Shown piece after piece: positions 26,066 to 35,800 of a stretch of 42,724 nucleotides of DNA. The stretch lies in the NCBI GenBank assembly GCA_019358875.1, contig JAHHIF010000065.1, forward strand, positions 1 to 42,724. Reading direction: 5' to 3'. Position numbers and translations under genes: made by a program. How positions within the stretch are numbered: position 1 is the first letter of the stretch; every line of letters begins with the position of its first letter. This DNA is from Symplocastrum torsivum CPER-KK1. GTDB taxonomy: Bacteria > Cyanobacteriota > Cyanobacteriia > Cyanobacteriales > Coleofasciculaceae. The notes under the pieces are model-generated. The model did no database searches and was not told the origin of the DNA. It saw only the letters and a list, made by a program, of their open reading frames with translations.

Positions 26066-27046
26066 TCAACGATTGACACTACTCATGTCAGAATAGCGAT
26101 CGCCAGCCACAGCCTGCTTAGGAGCAACCTCGTCAATACGCTGAAGATCTTCTTGAGTGAGTTCAATCTCCGTTGCGGCAATATTCTCCTCAACATAAAC
26201 TCGGCGTTTTGTTCCGGGAATTGGCACAATATCATCTCCTTGGGCAAGCAACCAGGCAAGTGCTAGTTGTCCGGGGGTAACATCCTTTTCAACCGCGATT
26301 TCCTTGACTCGCTCGACTAGTTGGAGATTTTTGTAAAAATTCTCACCTTGAAACCTCGGTGAATTCCGGCGGAAGTCATCAGCCGCCAAATCATCCGGAC
26401 TAGTGATGCTTCCTGAGAGAAAGCCTCGACCAAGCGGGCTATAAGCGACAAAGCCAATCCCTAGCTCACGGACAGTGGCAAGAATTTCATCTTCTGGATC
26501 GCGACTCCACAGAGAGTATTCTGACTGCAAAGCGCTAATCGGGTGGACGCTTTGCGCCCTACGAATAGTGTTAGCAGAGGCTTCAGACAGACCTAAGTAG
26601 CGTACTTTGCCTTGCTGTACCAACTCCGCCATTGCGCCAACTGTCTCCTCAATTGGTACATTCGGATCGACTCGGTGCTGGTAGTAGAGGTCAATGTAAT
26701 CTACTCCAAGCCTTTGTAGTGAAGCATCACAGGCTTGATGCACATACTCAGGGCTACCATTGACACCACGAAATCCCTTGTCTTCGCTACGAAGGATACC
26801 AAACTTTGTGGCGAGTACAACGCGATCGCGCCGATCAGCAATTGCCTTAGCGAGAAGCTGTTCATTCGCGCCAGTTCCATACATATCAGCGGTATCCAGC
26901 AGCGTCAATCCGAGTTCGAGGGCACGGTGAATTGTTGCAATCGACTCCGCCTCATCACCTGTTCCATAAAACTCAGACATTCCCATACATCCTAGTCCCA
27001 GTTCCGAAACAGTTAAGCCTTGGTTTCCGAGTTTGCGGTTTTTCAT
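26066..27046 (-). CDS. Aldo/keto reductase
   Basis: A 326-aa NADPH-dependent oxidoreductase with the TIM-barrel AKR fold, similar to the group of plant and bacterial reductases that begin KLG-QGL-VS-LGLGCMGMS. The catalytic tetrad is visible: D51 and Y56 in LLDTADMYG, K81 in LATKFG and H124 in LYYQHRVD. The phosphate-binding PIPGTKR segment that prefers NADP lies near residue 275. AAGGAG lies 8 bases before the ATG. The upstream region holds a 16-bp palindromic site identical to one in front of the MerR gene, so this reductase is probably the regulator's target, for example in aldehyde or redox stress defence (inferred). Confidence 0.95.
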   Translation of the reverse strand: MKNRKLGNQGLTVSELGLGCMGMSEFYGTGDEAESIATIHRALELGLTLLDTADMYGTGANEQLLAKAIADRRDRVVLATKFGILRSEDKGFRGVNGSPEYVHQACDASLQRLGVDYIDLYYQHRVDPNVPIEETVGAMAELVQQGKVRYLGLSEASANTIRRAQSVHPISALQSEYSLWSRDPEDEILATVRELGIGFVAYSPLGRGFLSGSITSPDDLAADDFRRNSPRFQGENFYKNLQLVERVKEIAVEKDVTPGQLALAWLLAQGDDIVPIPGTKRRVYVEENIAATEIELTQEDLQRIDEVAPKQAVAGDRYSDMSSVNR

Positions 27047-27142
27047 GTTTTTTCTCCTTGTTTTCTCAATTAACGAAATCCTTCTGAATCGGTAATTCTC
27101 GCAGTACCAATCTCAACTCATACTTTTTATTGAGTATAGACG

Positions 27143-27158
27143 TTGACGTTAACGTTAA
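27143..27158. promoter_or_regulatory. Predicted MerR operator upstream of the aldo/keto reductase
   Basis: TTGACGTTAACGTTAA, with the perfect palindrome ACGTTAACGT at its core, lies about 100 bp before the reductase ATG and close to a TATACT-like -10 element on the minus strand. The same 16 bases recur at 27590-27605. Confidence 0.7.
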
Positions 27159-27174
27159 ATTAAGTCTAAAAAAA

Positions 27175-27555
27175 TTACTGGCTTTTAGTTTGCTCGTCGA
27201 TCCAGTTCTGGATTTTGGCAATATTAGCCTGTAATTCAGAACGAAACTGCGCTAGGGCTTCGAGCTTGACATCAGTCTCCTTGAGGTGAGCAACTAGCAT
27301 TTCCATCAATTTCTGCTTACCCTGCAACACTGTTGGCTCCTCAAAGAACAAGTCAAGAATGCTACCAATTTCCTCTAAGGTGAGGCCAAGGGATTTGAGC
27401 GCATCAATCTTGCGGAGTCGAGCGAGTTCAACCTCTGTGTAGTAGCGAAAGCCTTTGCCTTCACGTTCACTCGGACCAAGCAGCCCCAAATTTTCGTAGT
27501 AACGAATTGTTCGAGGCGTTACACCAGCTTTTTCAGCAAGCTCCCCGATCCGCAT
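27175..27555 (-). CDS. MerR-family transcriptional regulator
   Basis: A 126-aa protein counted from the ATG at 27555. The N-terminal winged helix-turn-helix reads MRIGELAEKAGVTPRTIRYYENLGLL, the classic MerR signature, followed by GFRYYTEVELARLRKI and a long C-terminal dimerisation coiled coil (about residues 75-120). No cysteine cluster is seen, so it is not an obvious metal or SoxR-type [2Fe-2S] sensor. The frame extends to 27654, but that would read through the palindromic operator, so the shorter start is preferred; a GTG at 27567 is also possible. It probably controls itself and the aldo/keto reductase downstream. Confidence 0.92.
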   Translation of the reverse strand: MRIGELAEKAGVTPRTIRYYENLGLLGPSEREGKGFRYYTEVELARLRKIDALKSLGLTLEEIGSILDLFFEEPTVLQGKQKLMEMLVAHLKETDVKLEALAQFRSELQANIAKIQNWIDEQTKSQ

Positions 27556-27589
27556 TTTGTCAGTCACGTTTTGTTGGCTTGTTTTAACC

Positions 27590-27605
27590 TTGACGTTAAC
27601 GTTAA
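27590..27605. promoter_or_regulatory. Predicted MerR autoregulatory operator
   Basis: An identical 16-bp copy of the palindromic site at 27143-27158, located 35 bp before the MerR ATG at 27555. Two exact copies, each in front of one gene of the regulator/reductase pair, make an operator the simplest explanation. Confidence 0.7.
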
Positions 27606-27764
27606 TTTGAATGTAGCGAGTTCTTCTATAGAGGTCAAGCCTTGTTTGCCACAAAACATCATCTGCCTCATCTCATGGATTCTATAAGAGTGAACTTAAT
27701 CAAAAGAGCGCCGACTTGAATTTATGGTGTAAAGCAAGTGGCAGGAGCATTTAAGTTGCTTGCT

Positions 27765-28532
27765 TTAGGTGAGCTGATCTGGATCAACTCCAAGCTCACG
27801 CAACTTCGCTGCTAATATCTCTGCCCGTTGGCGTTCTTGTTCTGCCCGTTGGCGTTCTTGTTCTGCCCGTTGACGTTCCTGTTCTGCCTGTTCTGCACTC
27901 CACAGTAATAAATTGCCTGCCCCATCCCACCAACGCAGCCAGTTCATGGTTTGCTGGAGACGCTCCCCTAACCATATCCCTAGAAACAGTTCTATCTCCG
28001 GAATCCACACTCGCCCTTGGGCATCGGCTGCTTGTAAAGCATATCGTCCATTTTGCAAACACCGTACTTCCAAGCTGGGTTCGTAGGGATCGTAGGTGAC
28101 ATAAGTGGGTATTTGTAGAATCCGTTCGTAGAAATAGAGTTTGCCATAGGGTGGAGTCGATCGCACCGACAGTTCACCGCCTTCTTCTTGGGAGAGGAAC
28201 TCCATGACAACAGCAACGGGTGCCCCCTCTAAGTTTGGGGTGTAGCTGCGGCGAATGGTACCCTCTGCTACGGAATATACTTGGGGCACATAGAACCAGT
28301 CTGGTGCTTTGACCACAATTTTTTTATTCACGTTTGCAACTAGGCCAAAGTTTGAGCCAATCAGCCTCTCTGGATGGATGCGTCCGTCTGCTCCCAGCGC
28401 ATCAGTGAGGGCGGCGGCAAGAGGGGGCTGTTGAATATTTTCCACGGGGTCATCGGGTAAAAAGAAGTCGGCTGGCAGGGCTTCCCAAGTGACGGTTGGT
28501 TCTGTTTTGATGGCTGGAACTTCGAGAACCAT
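27765..28532 (-). CDS. Uma2 (DUF820) protein with C-terminal heptad coiled coil
   Basis: The product is 255 aa from the ATG at 28532 (GAGG 9 bases upstream; the frame reaches a TTG at 28547). The Uma2 domain occupies about residues 10-200, with the core APDWFYVPQV, VAVVMEFLS and the KLYFYERILQIPTYVTYDP segment typical of the larger cyanobacterial DUF820 group. The tail has three near-identical AEQERQR heptads (about 215-240), encoded by 21-bp DNA repeats, and ends RELGVDPDQL, a common ending in this group. The nuclease fold is established for the family but its cellular job is not. The PD-(D/E)XK acidic residues look only partly conserved here. Confidence 0.85.
   Translation of the reverse strand: MVLEVPAIKTEPTVTWEALPADFFLPDDPVENIQQPPLAAALTDALGADGRIHPERLIGSNFGLVANVNKKIVVKAPDWFYVPQVYSVAEGTIRRSYTPNLEGAPVAVVMEFLSQEEGGELSVRSTPPYGKLYFYERILQIPTYVTYDPYEPSLEVRCLQNGRYALQAADAQGRVWIPEIELFLGIWLGERLQQTMNWLRWWDGAGNLLLWSAEQAEQERQRAEQERQRAEQERQRAEILAAKLRELGVDPDQLT
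27820..27882. repeat. Three 21-bp direct repeats inside the Uma2 gene
   Basis: Three head-to-tail units (27820-27840, 27841-27861, 27862-27882) encode AEQERQR heptads. The first two are identical and the third differs by two bases. The unit of 3 x 7 bp keeps the frame and the coiled-coil register, so copy number can change without disrupting the gene. Confidence 0.9.
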
Positions 28533-28579
28533 TGGCTTGACCCTCAAGCGAAGATATTACCTAAAGTGTATCAATGCGT

Positions 28580-30694
28580 TTAGCTAACTTCTATATTTAG
28601 CGATCGCACCAAGAAAGCCCACTCATCCGCAATTTCCTCAATAATCTTAGACGTTGGCTTGCCTGCACCATGTCCTGCCTTCGTTTCAATTCTGATTAAC
28701 ACAGGCTTCTCCCCAGCATGAGCTGCTTGCAAAGCCGCCGCAAATTTGAAACTATGAGCAGGAACTACACGGTCATCATGATCAGCCGTAATAATCATCG
28801 TTGCTGGGTAAGCCGTTCCGCTTTTGAGATTATGCAACGGCGAATAAGCATATAACGCCTCAAACTCATCTGGATTTTCTGGGGAACCGTAATCTGAACA
28901 CCACGCCCAGCCGATTGTAAACTTGTGGAAGCGCAGCATATCGAGTACACCCACAGAAGGTAAAGCGGCAGCAAATAAATCTGGACGCTGAGTCATACAA
29001 GCACCCACTAACAAACCGCCATTACTCCCACCTGCGATCGCAAGTTTCTCAGGAGCAGTGTACCCGTTTTTAATTAACCACTCAGCCGCCGCAATGAAAT
29101 CATCAAAAACATTCTGCTTATTCAGCTTGGTTCCAGCTTGATGCCATTCCTCGCCATACTCGCCACCACCACGCAGATTAGGGATTGCATAGACACCACC
29201 CATCTCCATCCACACCACTCTGCCGACTGAGAAACTAGGTGTTAGGGAGACATTGAAACCACCGTAGCCATACAGAAGAGTTGGGTTATTTCCATTTAGC
29301 AGCAATCCCTTTTTGTAAGTGATAAACATTGGTACTCGTGTACCATCTTTACTGCTGTAGAAAACCTGTCTCGTCTCGTAATTATCCGGGTTAAAGTCTA
29401 CAGTTGGCTCACGAAAAACTGTACTTTCACCACTCACCATGTCGTACCGATAAATGGTTGGTGGTGTTGTGAAACTAGTGAAGGTATAGAACGTTTCAGT
29501 ATCGTAGCGCTTGCCACCGAAACCACCAGCAGAACCAATTCCTGGTAACTCTACCTCTCGAACAAAAGAACCATCTAGGTTAAAAATCTTAATCGAAGAA
29601 CGAGCGTCTTGCAGGTAGTCAGCAACAAACTGATTATTAAGTACGCCAACCCCTTCAAGAGTTTCAGCCGTTTGAGGAATGATTTCTTGCCAATTCTCCC
29701 GTGCTGGATTGTTGATATCAATAGCAATAACTCGACCACGAGGAGCATCTAAATCTGTGCGGAACCAGAAGACTGAACCATCATTATCAATCAAGCTATA
29801 GTTAGCCTCAAACTCACTAATCAGTTCCACTACTGGAGAATCTGGATTTGCCAAGTCTTTGTAGAAAACTAGGTTCTTTGGGTCAGTTCCTTGGTCAACA
29901 GAAATAATCAGATAGCGACCATCTTCTGTAACACCAGCCCCGAACATCCATTCTTTCTGGTCAGGGCGATGATAAATGAGAATATCGTCTGACTGTGATG
30001 TACCCAGCTTGTGATAGTAAAGCTTTTGGTAATAGTTAATGTCTTCTAATTTAGTCGCCTCATTCGGCTCATCGTAGCGACAGTAGAAGAAGCCTTGACC
30101 ATCATGAGTCCAAGACGCACCAGAAAATTTTACCCACTGAAGATGATCAGAAAGATTCTCACCCGTTTCGACATCAAGAACTTTCCACTCTTTCCAGTCT
30201 GAACCTGATGTAGAAAGACCATATGCCATAAATTTGGCATCTTCGCTAAGGGCTAAACCAGACAGCGCAACAGTGCCGTCCTCTGAGAGGGTGTTGGGGT
30301 CAAGCAACACCTTTGGCTCATCATCTAGGGAAGTTAAAGTGTAGAGAACGCTTTGGTTCTGAAGACCGTCATTTTTGAAGTAGAAATAGCGATTTTCCTG
30401 CTTAAAAGGAATCCCATATCTCTCGTAATTCCACAACTGCGTCAATCGTTCACGGATTTGCTCTCGCACGGGTATTTCATTGAGATACCCAAACGTGACT
30501 TGATTTTGCGCCTCTACCCAAGCTTTTGTTTCCTCTGAATCTGGGTCTTCCAACCAACGATAAGGGTCTTGTACTTGGATGCCATGGTAGTCATCAACTT
30601 GGTCAACTTGGCGGCTGGAGGGGTAGACAAAGGCTTGACTGGAAGATTGCATAAACAGAGGATGATTCGCAGCATTGTCTAGTTTAGCGCTCAT
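28580..30694 (-). CDS. Prolyl oligopeptidase (S9A family)
   Basis: A 704-aa serine peptidase, the usual length for the family. An N-terminal segment (DPYRWLEDPDSEETKAWVEAQN, about 40-65) leads into a seven-bladed propeller (about 75-430) and then the alpha/beta-hydrolase domain. The catalytic triad is complete: Ser557 in GGSNGG, Asp near 640 in DHDDRVVP, and His675 in GHGAGKP. The conserved RGGGEYGEEWH segment is present. There is no signal peptide, so it is probably cytoplasmic, cutting short peptides after proline. A role beside the nearby peptide importer is plausible but only an inference. The start could instead be the Met at residue 15. Confidence 0.97.
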   Translation of the reverse strand: MSAKLDNAANHPLFMQSSSQAFVYPSSRQVDQVDDYHGIQVQDPYRWLEDPDSEETKAWVEAQNQVTFGYLNEIPVREQIRERLTQLWNYERYGIPFKQENRYFYFKNDGLQNQSVLYTLTSLDDEPKVLLDPNTLSEDGTVALSGLALSEDAKFMAYGLSTSGSDWKEWKVLDVETGENLSDHLQWVKFSGASWTHDGQGFFYCRYDEPNEATKLEDINYYQKLYYHKLGTSQSDDILIYHRPDQKEWMFGAGVTEDGRYLIISVDQGTDPKNLVFYKDLANPDSPVVELISEFEANYSLIDNDGSVFWFRTDLDAPRGRVIAIDINNPARENWQEIIPQTAETLEGVGVLNNQFVADYLQDARSSIKIFNLDGSFVREVELPGIGSAGGFGGKRYDTETFYTFTSFTTPPTIYRYDMVSGESTVFREPTVDFNPDNYETRQVFYSSKDGTRVPMFITYKKGLLLNGNNPTLLYGYGGFNVSLTPSFSVGRVVWMEMGGVYAIPNLRGGGEYGEEWHQAGTKLNKQNVFDDFIAAAEWLIKNGYTAPEKLAIAGGSNGGLLVGACMTQRPDLFAAALPSVGVLDMLRFHKFTIGWAWCSDYGSPENPDEFEALYAYSPLHNLKSGTAYPATMIITADHDDRVVPAHSFKFAAALQAAHAGEKPVLIRIETKAGHGAGKPTSKIIEEIADEWAFLVRSLNIEVS

Positions 30695-30793
30695 CCCAGT
30701 CGCTCTCTTGTTGCTTGGGGTGGATGCGATCGCACAAACGAGTTATTTTTAGCTCTTCTCGGATGGCGCTTCAAAGGATGAAAATCCCTTTCC

Positions 30794-30826
30794 CCTAACA
30801 CCTACCACCTACCACCTAACACCTAT
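30794..30826. repeat. Tandem heptanucleotide repeat (CCTAMCA)n
   Basis: Four 7-bp units (CCTAACA, CCTACCA, CCTACCA, CCTAACA) plus a partial fifth lie between the divergent peptidase and kinase genes. Same unit length as the other arrays in this window. Confidence 0.85.
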
Positions 30827-30940
30827 TTTCATGTAGATACTCGAACTCTACCTATGAGGGTTGAACAAGCCTTGGCATAGTGAGATAGTCGATCAATCTA
30901 ACCTAAAAGATGACCACTTCTTAGTTAAGCCTCAGTCCAG

Positions 30941-32185
30941 ATGGATTTTAGTCAAGCGCTAAACAATAAAATTGATACGATTGTCACAAACTGGGTGGAA
31001 GCTGTTCGCCAGGATGTAGAAATAGAAAGCACCAAGCACCTAACGTATAAGGCTGTGCGTGATGGTCTTCCCTTCGTCCTTCGGGCGCTCGTAACGATGC
31101 TCTCTCAATCTGAAGAAAGCGATCTGCGGACGCTTGTAGAGAAGAGTTTAGAACATGGCGACCTTAGGGCTGAACAAGGATATGATGCTGAAGAAATTGC
31201 GCGAGAGTACCGCTTATTGCGCCAGGTGATCTTTTCGAGTTTAGAGCCAGATTTGCTTCTGGGTTCACCGCAAGAAATGCTTCGAGCTGTTCGTCTGATT
31301 GATCTTGCGATCGATGAAATGATTGCTAGGTGCTTCAAAAGCTATACATTGCATCGCTTGCACGAACTCCATGATCTGTCCAATCAGCTAACACTTACGA
31401 ATCAAGAACTGAGTCGCATGGTTCGCGCTCATCAAGACAATCTTTCTCATCTTGCTCACGAACTGAAAAATCCTCTAAATTCAATTATTGGCTACTCAAA
31501 CTTGTTTTTGCGCCAACAACAACGAAAGAACCACGAAGTAAAAGATTCCTCTGCCAATCTGGATCACATTGAGCGAGTGCTACGGAATGGACAACAATTG
31601 CTTCGTCTGATTAACGACGCACTAGAAGTCTCCCGGTATGAGGATGGGACGATGAAACTACGTCTAGAGCCAACAGACGTGCGCTCATTAATCAATGAAG
31701 TGATAAAAGTCCTGGAACCTTCTGCTTGTGCCAAAGAGTTACAGTTAGTGGTTGATTGCGATTCAGCTAGCGCCAGCAGTTGCGTTTCACTCGCTCCCGA
31801 TCAAGTTTTGACAGACTCGTTACGCTTACAGCAGATTGTGATGAATCTTATTAGTAATGCGATTCGCTACACCCAGTCTGGAGGAGTCACAGTTACCTGC
31901 TGTCTATTAGCTGATAATCAATGGTCTATCTCAGTCCGCGATACGGGGATTGGAATTGCTCCAGAAGACCAAGCTCATATCTTTGACCCCTTCTTTCGAG
32001 CAGGTGACAGTAGCAGCTACTTACCCGATAGCACTGGGTTAGGGCTGGCAATTGTCTCTAGACTTGTAAAACTACTGCAAGGCGAGATTCAGTTAGTTTC
32101 AGAGGTAGGAATTGGCTCTACCTTTACTGCGATTTTCCCCTTGAGTGTCAAAACTGTTGAAGAAGCATTATCTAGCCATTCTTAA
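30941..32185 (+). CDS. Sensor histidine kinase with RsbRD-type N-terminal domain
   Basis: A 414-aa protein with no membrane segment. The N-terminal all-helical domain (about 1-145) resembles the RsbRD_N sensor module. It is followed by a short coiled coil (about 145-165), a HisKA dimerisation domain with phospho-His H173 in LAHELKNPLNSIIGYS, and a HATPase_c domain with N box (LISNAIRYT), G1 (DTGIGI), F box (FDPFFRAG) and G2 (STGLGLAIV) all intact. It is therefore a soluble, active-looking kinase with an unknown cytoplasmic signal. No response regulator is adjacent. The multi-receiver regulator at 1867 is a conceivable partner but nothing shows it. Confidence 0.93.
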   Translation: MDFSQALNNKIDTIVTNWVEAVRQDVEIESTKHLTYKAVRDGLPFVLRALVTMLSQSEESDLRTLVEKSLEHGDLRAEQGYDAEEIAREYRLLRQVIFSSLEPDLLLGSPQEMLRAVRLIDLAIDEMIARCFKSYTLHRLHELHDLSNQLTLTNQELSRMVRAHQDNLSHLAHELKNPLNSIIGYSNLFLRQQQRKNHEVKDSSANLDHIERVLRNGQQLLRLINDALEVSRYEDGTMKLRLEPTDVRSLINEVIKVLEPSACAKELQLVVDCDSASASSCVSLAPDQVLTDSLRLQQIVMNLISNAIRYTQSGGVTVTCCLLADNQWSISVRDTGIGIAPEDQAHIFDPFFRAGDSSSYLPDSTGLGLAIVSRLVKLLQGEIQLVSEVGIGSTFTAIFPLSVKTVEEALSSHS

Positions 32186-32205
32186 GGCAGAAGGCAGAAG
32201 GCAGA
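32185..32205. repeat. Tandem heptanucleotide repeat (AGGCAGA)3
   Basis: Three perfect copies of AGGCAGA begin at the last base of the histidine kinase stop codon. They lie in the 222-bp gap before the tRNA gene, which otherwise shows nothing I can identify. Confidence 0.85.
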
Positions 32206-32407
32206 AGCAAAGAAAGCTTGTATTTTCTCAATAAGATGCTGGTGCTAGATATGAGATAACGCAGTCCAATAGCTTCTTATGCTATAAACTAAGTCTGTAA
32301 GGCTGTGCCTAGTCCATCCACAAATATGACAGTGAACTGGCAAAGAATGTTTGAAATGGATGCTAGGGCAAGCTCACAGCAAAATTAAAAAAGGCGAAAG
32401 CCCGTTG

Positions 32408-32494
32408 GGAGAGGTGGCAGAGCGGTTGAATGCGGCAGACTCGAAATCTGTTATGGTGTCACAATCATCGGGGGTTCGAATCCCCCCCTCTCCG
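32408..32494 (+). tRNA. tRNA-Ser (anticodon CGA)
   Basis: The complete cloverleaf can be read. The acceptor stem GGAGAGG (32408-32414) pairs with CCTCTCC (32487-32493), with discriminator G32494. The D arm is followed by an anticodon loop CTCGAAA with anticodon CGA at 32442-32444. A long class-II variable arm follows, then a T arm GGGGG-TTCGAAT-CCCCC. The long variable arm and the G discriminator fit serine. The 3' CCA is not encoded, as is usual in cyanobacteria. It reads the UCG codon. Confidence 0.97.
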
Positions 32495-32880
32495 TAGCTG
32501 AAGTTGAATAAAACTGAGGGATTTAGAGCTGCCACAGGCAAAGTTATCGGTGTAGCGATCGCCTTATATTGGTTTGAAGTCGAGGCAGGTATCTCTCGCC
32601 GATAGAAGCGATCGCACAGTCTGAGGTCTATTCCATAACCTTGCAGCATCGGATGAGAGAAAAATCTAAAGAGGCTGAAATACCTGAACTTCTGTTAAGG
32701 ATGTGTAGATCTTAAAATCTCTATCATCCTTGACTGGCAATGGATTAGCTTTTACCCAGAGCTTATCGTGCAACCGTTGTACCTGCCGAACCGCCCTGAA
32801 CTTAAGGCAATATTGAATAGGGTGCATAAATTTAGCTGTGGAGACAGCCTTCAAGTCATAGGCTTAGGAGATATGCACTA
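32495..32880. other. Intergenic region before the FHA-CHAT gene
   Basis: 386 bp without a credible gene. It contains two GCGATCGC-type sequences and ends with AGGAG (32866-32870), a ribosome site 10 bases before the ATG at 32881, so the promoter of the large gene should lie here. Confidence 0.5.
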
Positions 32881-35800
32881 ATGAAATTTGTCCAGCAACG
32901 CAAGTCGTGGTTATGTTTCATGGCTTGCTTGATGGGGAACGGGATAGCTTGGCTTTCTACAGTTTCCCCTGCGATCGCTCAGCCAATTACACCAGCGGCT
33001 GACGGTACTCAAACTCTTGTCACACCGGAAGGAAATCGCATTGATATAGGCGGTGGTACTCTTTCTGGAGACAAGACAAATCTCTTCCACAGTTTTGAGC
33101 AATTTGGACTCTCTGAAGGTCAGGTGGCTAATTTTCTCACCAATCCTGAGATTCAAAATATCTTAGGACGGGTGGTTGGTGGTGACCCATCTATGATTAA
33201 CGGTTTGATTCAAGTCAGTGGAGGAAACTCTAACTTATTCTTGATGAACCCAGCCGGGATAGTTTTTGGTTCTGGAGCTAGCTTAAATGTTCCAGCCGCA
33301 TTTACTGCAACAACCGCTACAGGTATTGGCTTTGGTGGCGAGTGGTTTAAGGCGTATGGAACGAACGACTATAGTGCCTTAGCTGCAAACCCAGATGCGT
33401 TTCGCTTTGATTCTGCTCAAGCTGGAGCAATTGTTAATGCTGGGGACTTGACAGTCGAACAAGGGGAAAATCTCTCCCTCGTTGCAGGAACAGTAGTTAA
33501 TACAGGTACTCTCCGAAGCCCAGGTGGCAACATAACGGTGATGGCGTTGCCTGGAACTGGCTTAGTGCGTCTCAAAGGGAACGGGCAAATCTTGAGCTTA
33601 GATCTTGCCCTACCTGCTGATGGACAGGGAGAATCGTTGCCATTTACACCGCTGATGCTACCAGAATTGTTAACAGGTAGCGAGGTTGAGACGGGATTAA
33701 CTGTCAATAGCGATCGCACAATCCAAACTAATGGCACAATCCTTCCGACTCAAGCCGGGACAGCGATTATTTCCGGTACTCTTGATGCATCTAATCCAGC
33801 AGCGAGACAGGTTGGTGGGACAGTGAATGTCTTGGGTAACCAAGTGGGTTTATTTGATGCAAACATCAATGCATCTGGGGCTAGAGGTGGGGGAACGGTA
33901 CTGCTGGGTGGTGACTACCAAGGACAAGGCACTCTACCTAATGCTTCGAGTACCTATGTAAGTAGTGACTCCAGGATTAATGCCAATGCACGGCGCAATG
34001 GTGAAGGCGGGAGGGTAATCGTTTGGGCAGATGAAGCGACTCGTGTTCATGGCAATATTACTGCTCGTGGTGGTTTGAACTCAGGTAATGGTGGTTTTGT
34101 CGAAACCAGTAGTCGTCAATTTTTGGATATTGCTACCACACCTGATGTCACGGCAGCTGTAGGGTTAGGGGGAACTTGGCTAATCGACCCCAAAAATATT
34201 GAGATTGTTGAGGGTTTTGGCAGTTCCAATATGAACACCCCCAATCCTTTTTCTTCAAATGGCGATGGCGCAATCCTCGGTGTAGGTTTAATTCTTCAAG
34301 CGTTGACAGGTGGTGCTAATGTCGAAATCACGACGGGAGATCTGGGCACTGAAGCTGGAGATATTACTCTAAGCACTCCGCTTGACTTTGAAGGAACGGG
34401 GGACAATACGCTAAGGCTTGAGGCTTATAACGATATCAATATCAATGCACCGATATTTGATAGCGTTCCTGGGGGAGATTTACTCAATCTAGAATTCTTC
34501 ACGGACATTGATCTGAATGATACGGGGGCAGTAAATGTCAATGCCTCAATTGAAACAGGTGGTGGAAATGTCTCTTTCTTTACTCATGACACAAATATTT
34601 CCACTGAGGGCAGTATTACTTCAGGTACGGGAGCGATTTCAATTGGGGGGGAGAACTTCAGCAATGAAGGCAACGTTAGCTCTAGTACGGGAGCAATTAC
34701 GGTTACGGGGGAGAACGATAACTTCATCAACTTCATCAATGAAGGCAACGTTAGCTCTAGTACGGGAGCAATTACGGTTACGGGGGAGAACTTCAGCAAT
34801 GAAGGCAACGTTACCTCCGGTACGGGAGCAATTAGGATTGATGGGATTAACTTCATCAATGAAGGCAACGTTAGCTCTAGTACGGGAGAGATTTCGATTG
34901 AGGGGAATAACTTCATCAATCAAGGCAACATTGAATCAACCAATGGCATAATTCGTGTCGAGGTGTTGGAACAAATTATCAATGATGCAGATGCCACTAT
35001 TCGCTCAACGAGTGGTTCGATCTTTCTTGGTTCTGATTCGACGGCGATCAACAACGGTACTATCAGTTCAGGTAGTGGTGCAGTAACTCTTGAGGCTACT
35101 GAGTCTTTCACCAATACAGCACAGGGTACGATCGCTACGGATAATAGTCCGATTGCCATAAAAGCTCAAAATGTGAGAACGGCTGGCGAGATCGAATCGA
35201 TCAATGGTGCCATTACGCTTCAGGCAGATGCTATTGTCACGGCAGGAGATAGCACCATTACAACAACCAGTGGTGCGATTACGCTGAATGCTGATCAGAT
35301 CACAACGAATGCAGGCAATAGCATCAAGACCACAACAGGTGCGATTGCACTTAACGCAGATAGCTTCAATCTTGACCCCACTAGCGTAGTTGATGCTGGT
35401 AGTAGCGACATTACCTTAAAAACAGACGCAATTACAATTGCTCTCAATGATATTAATGGGATTCTGAGCCTAACTACTGAGGAACTGGCAACCTTTCAAA
35501 CGACTGGCACAGTTATAATCGGGCACCCAGGCGATACAGGTAGCGTCAACATCGGCTCTTTAGGGGCAATTGACCTGAGTAACGAAACCTTCAACCTGAT
35601 CCTATATGGAGGAGACGTTACCTTCAGTAACGGTTTTACTCTACCGGACAACAAGACTTTAACCTTCAACACGGGTGCGATCGCAAGTGCCCCTAGTGGC
35701 ATAGATATTAGCATTGGCGGTACGAGTGGGAAAGTTGTATTCAATACAACTGGGTCAGTCGGAACCACTGCTAACCCCTTGAGTACGGCTATTGCTCAAG

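Noticed and set aside
1867..32185. Treating the regulator at 1867 and the kinase at 30941 as a two-component pair
   Set aside because: They are 27 kb apart with nothing in the sequence to link them; recorded only as a possibility.
32374..32649. 91-aa minus-strand ORF containing GEGGIRTPDDCD
   Set aside because: It is the antisense of tRNA-Ser(CGA); this peptide is a well-known artefact of tRNA antisense frames.
34584..34923. Repetitive ORFs on the minus strand (and the shifted plus frame) inside the FHA-CHAT gene
   Set aside because: They mirror the 60-bp DNA repeats of the real gene and have no start signals or family match.
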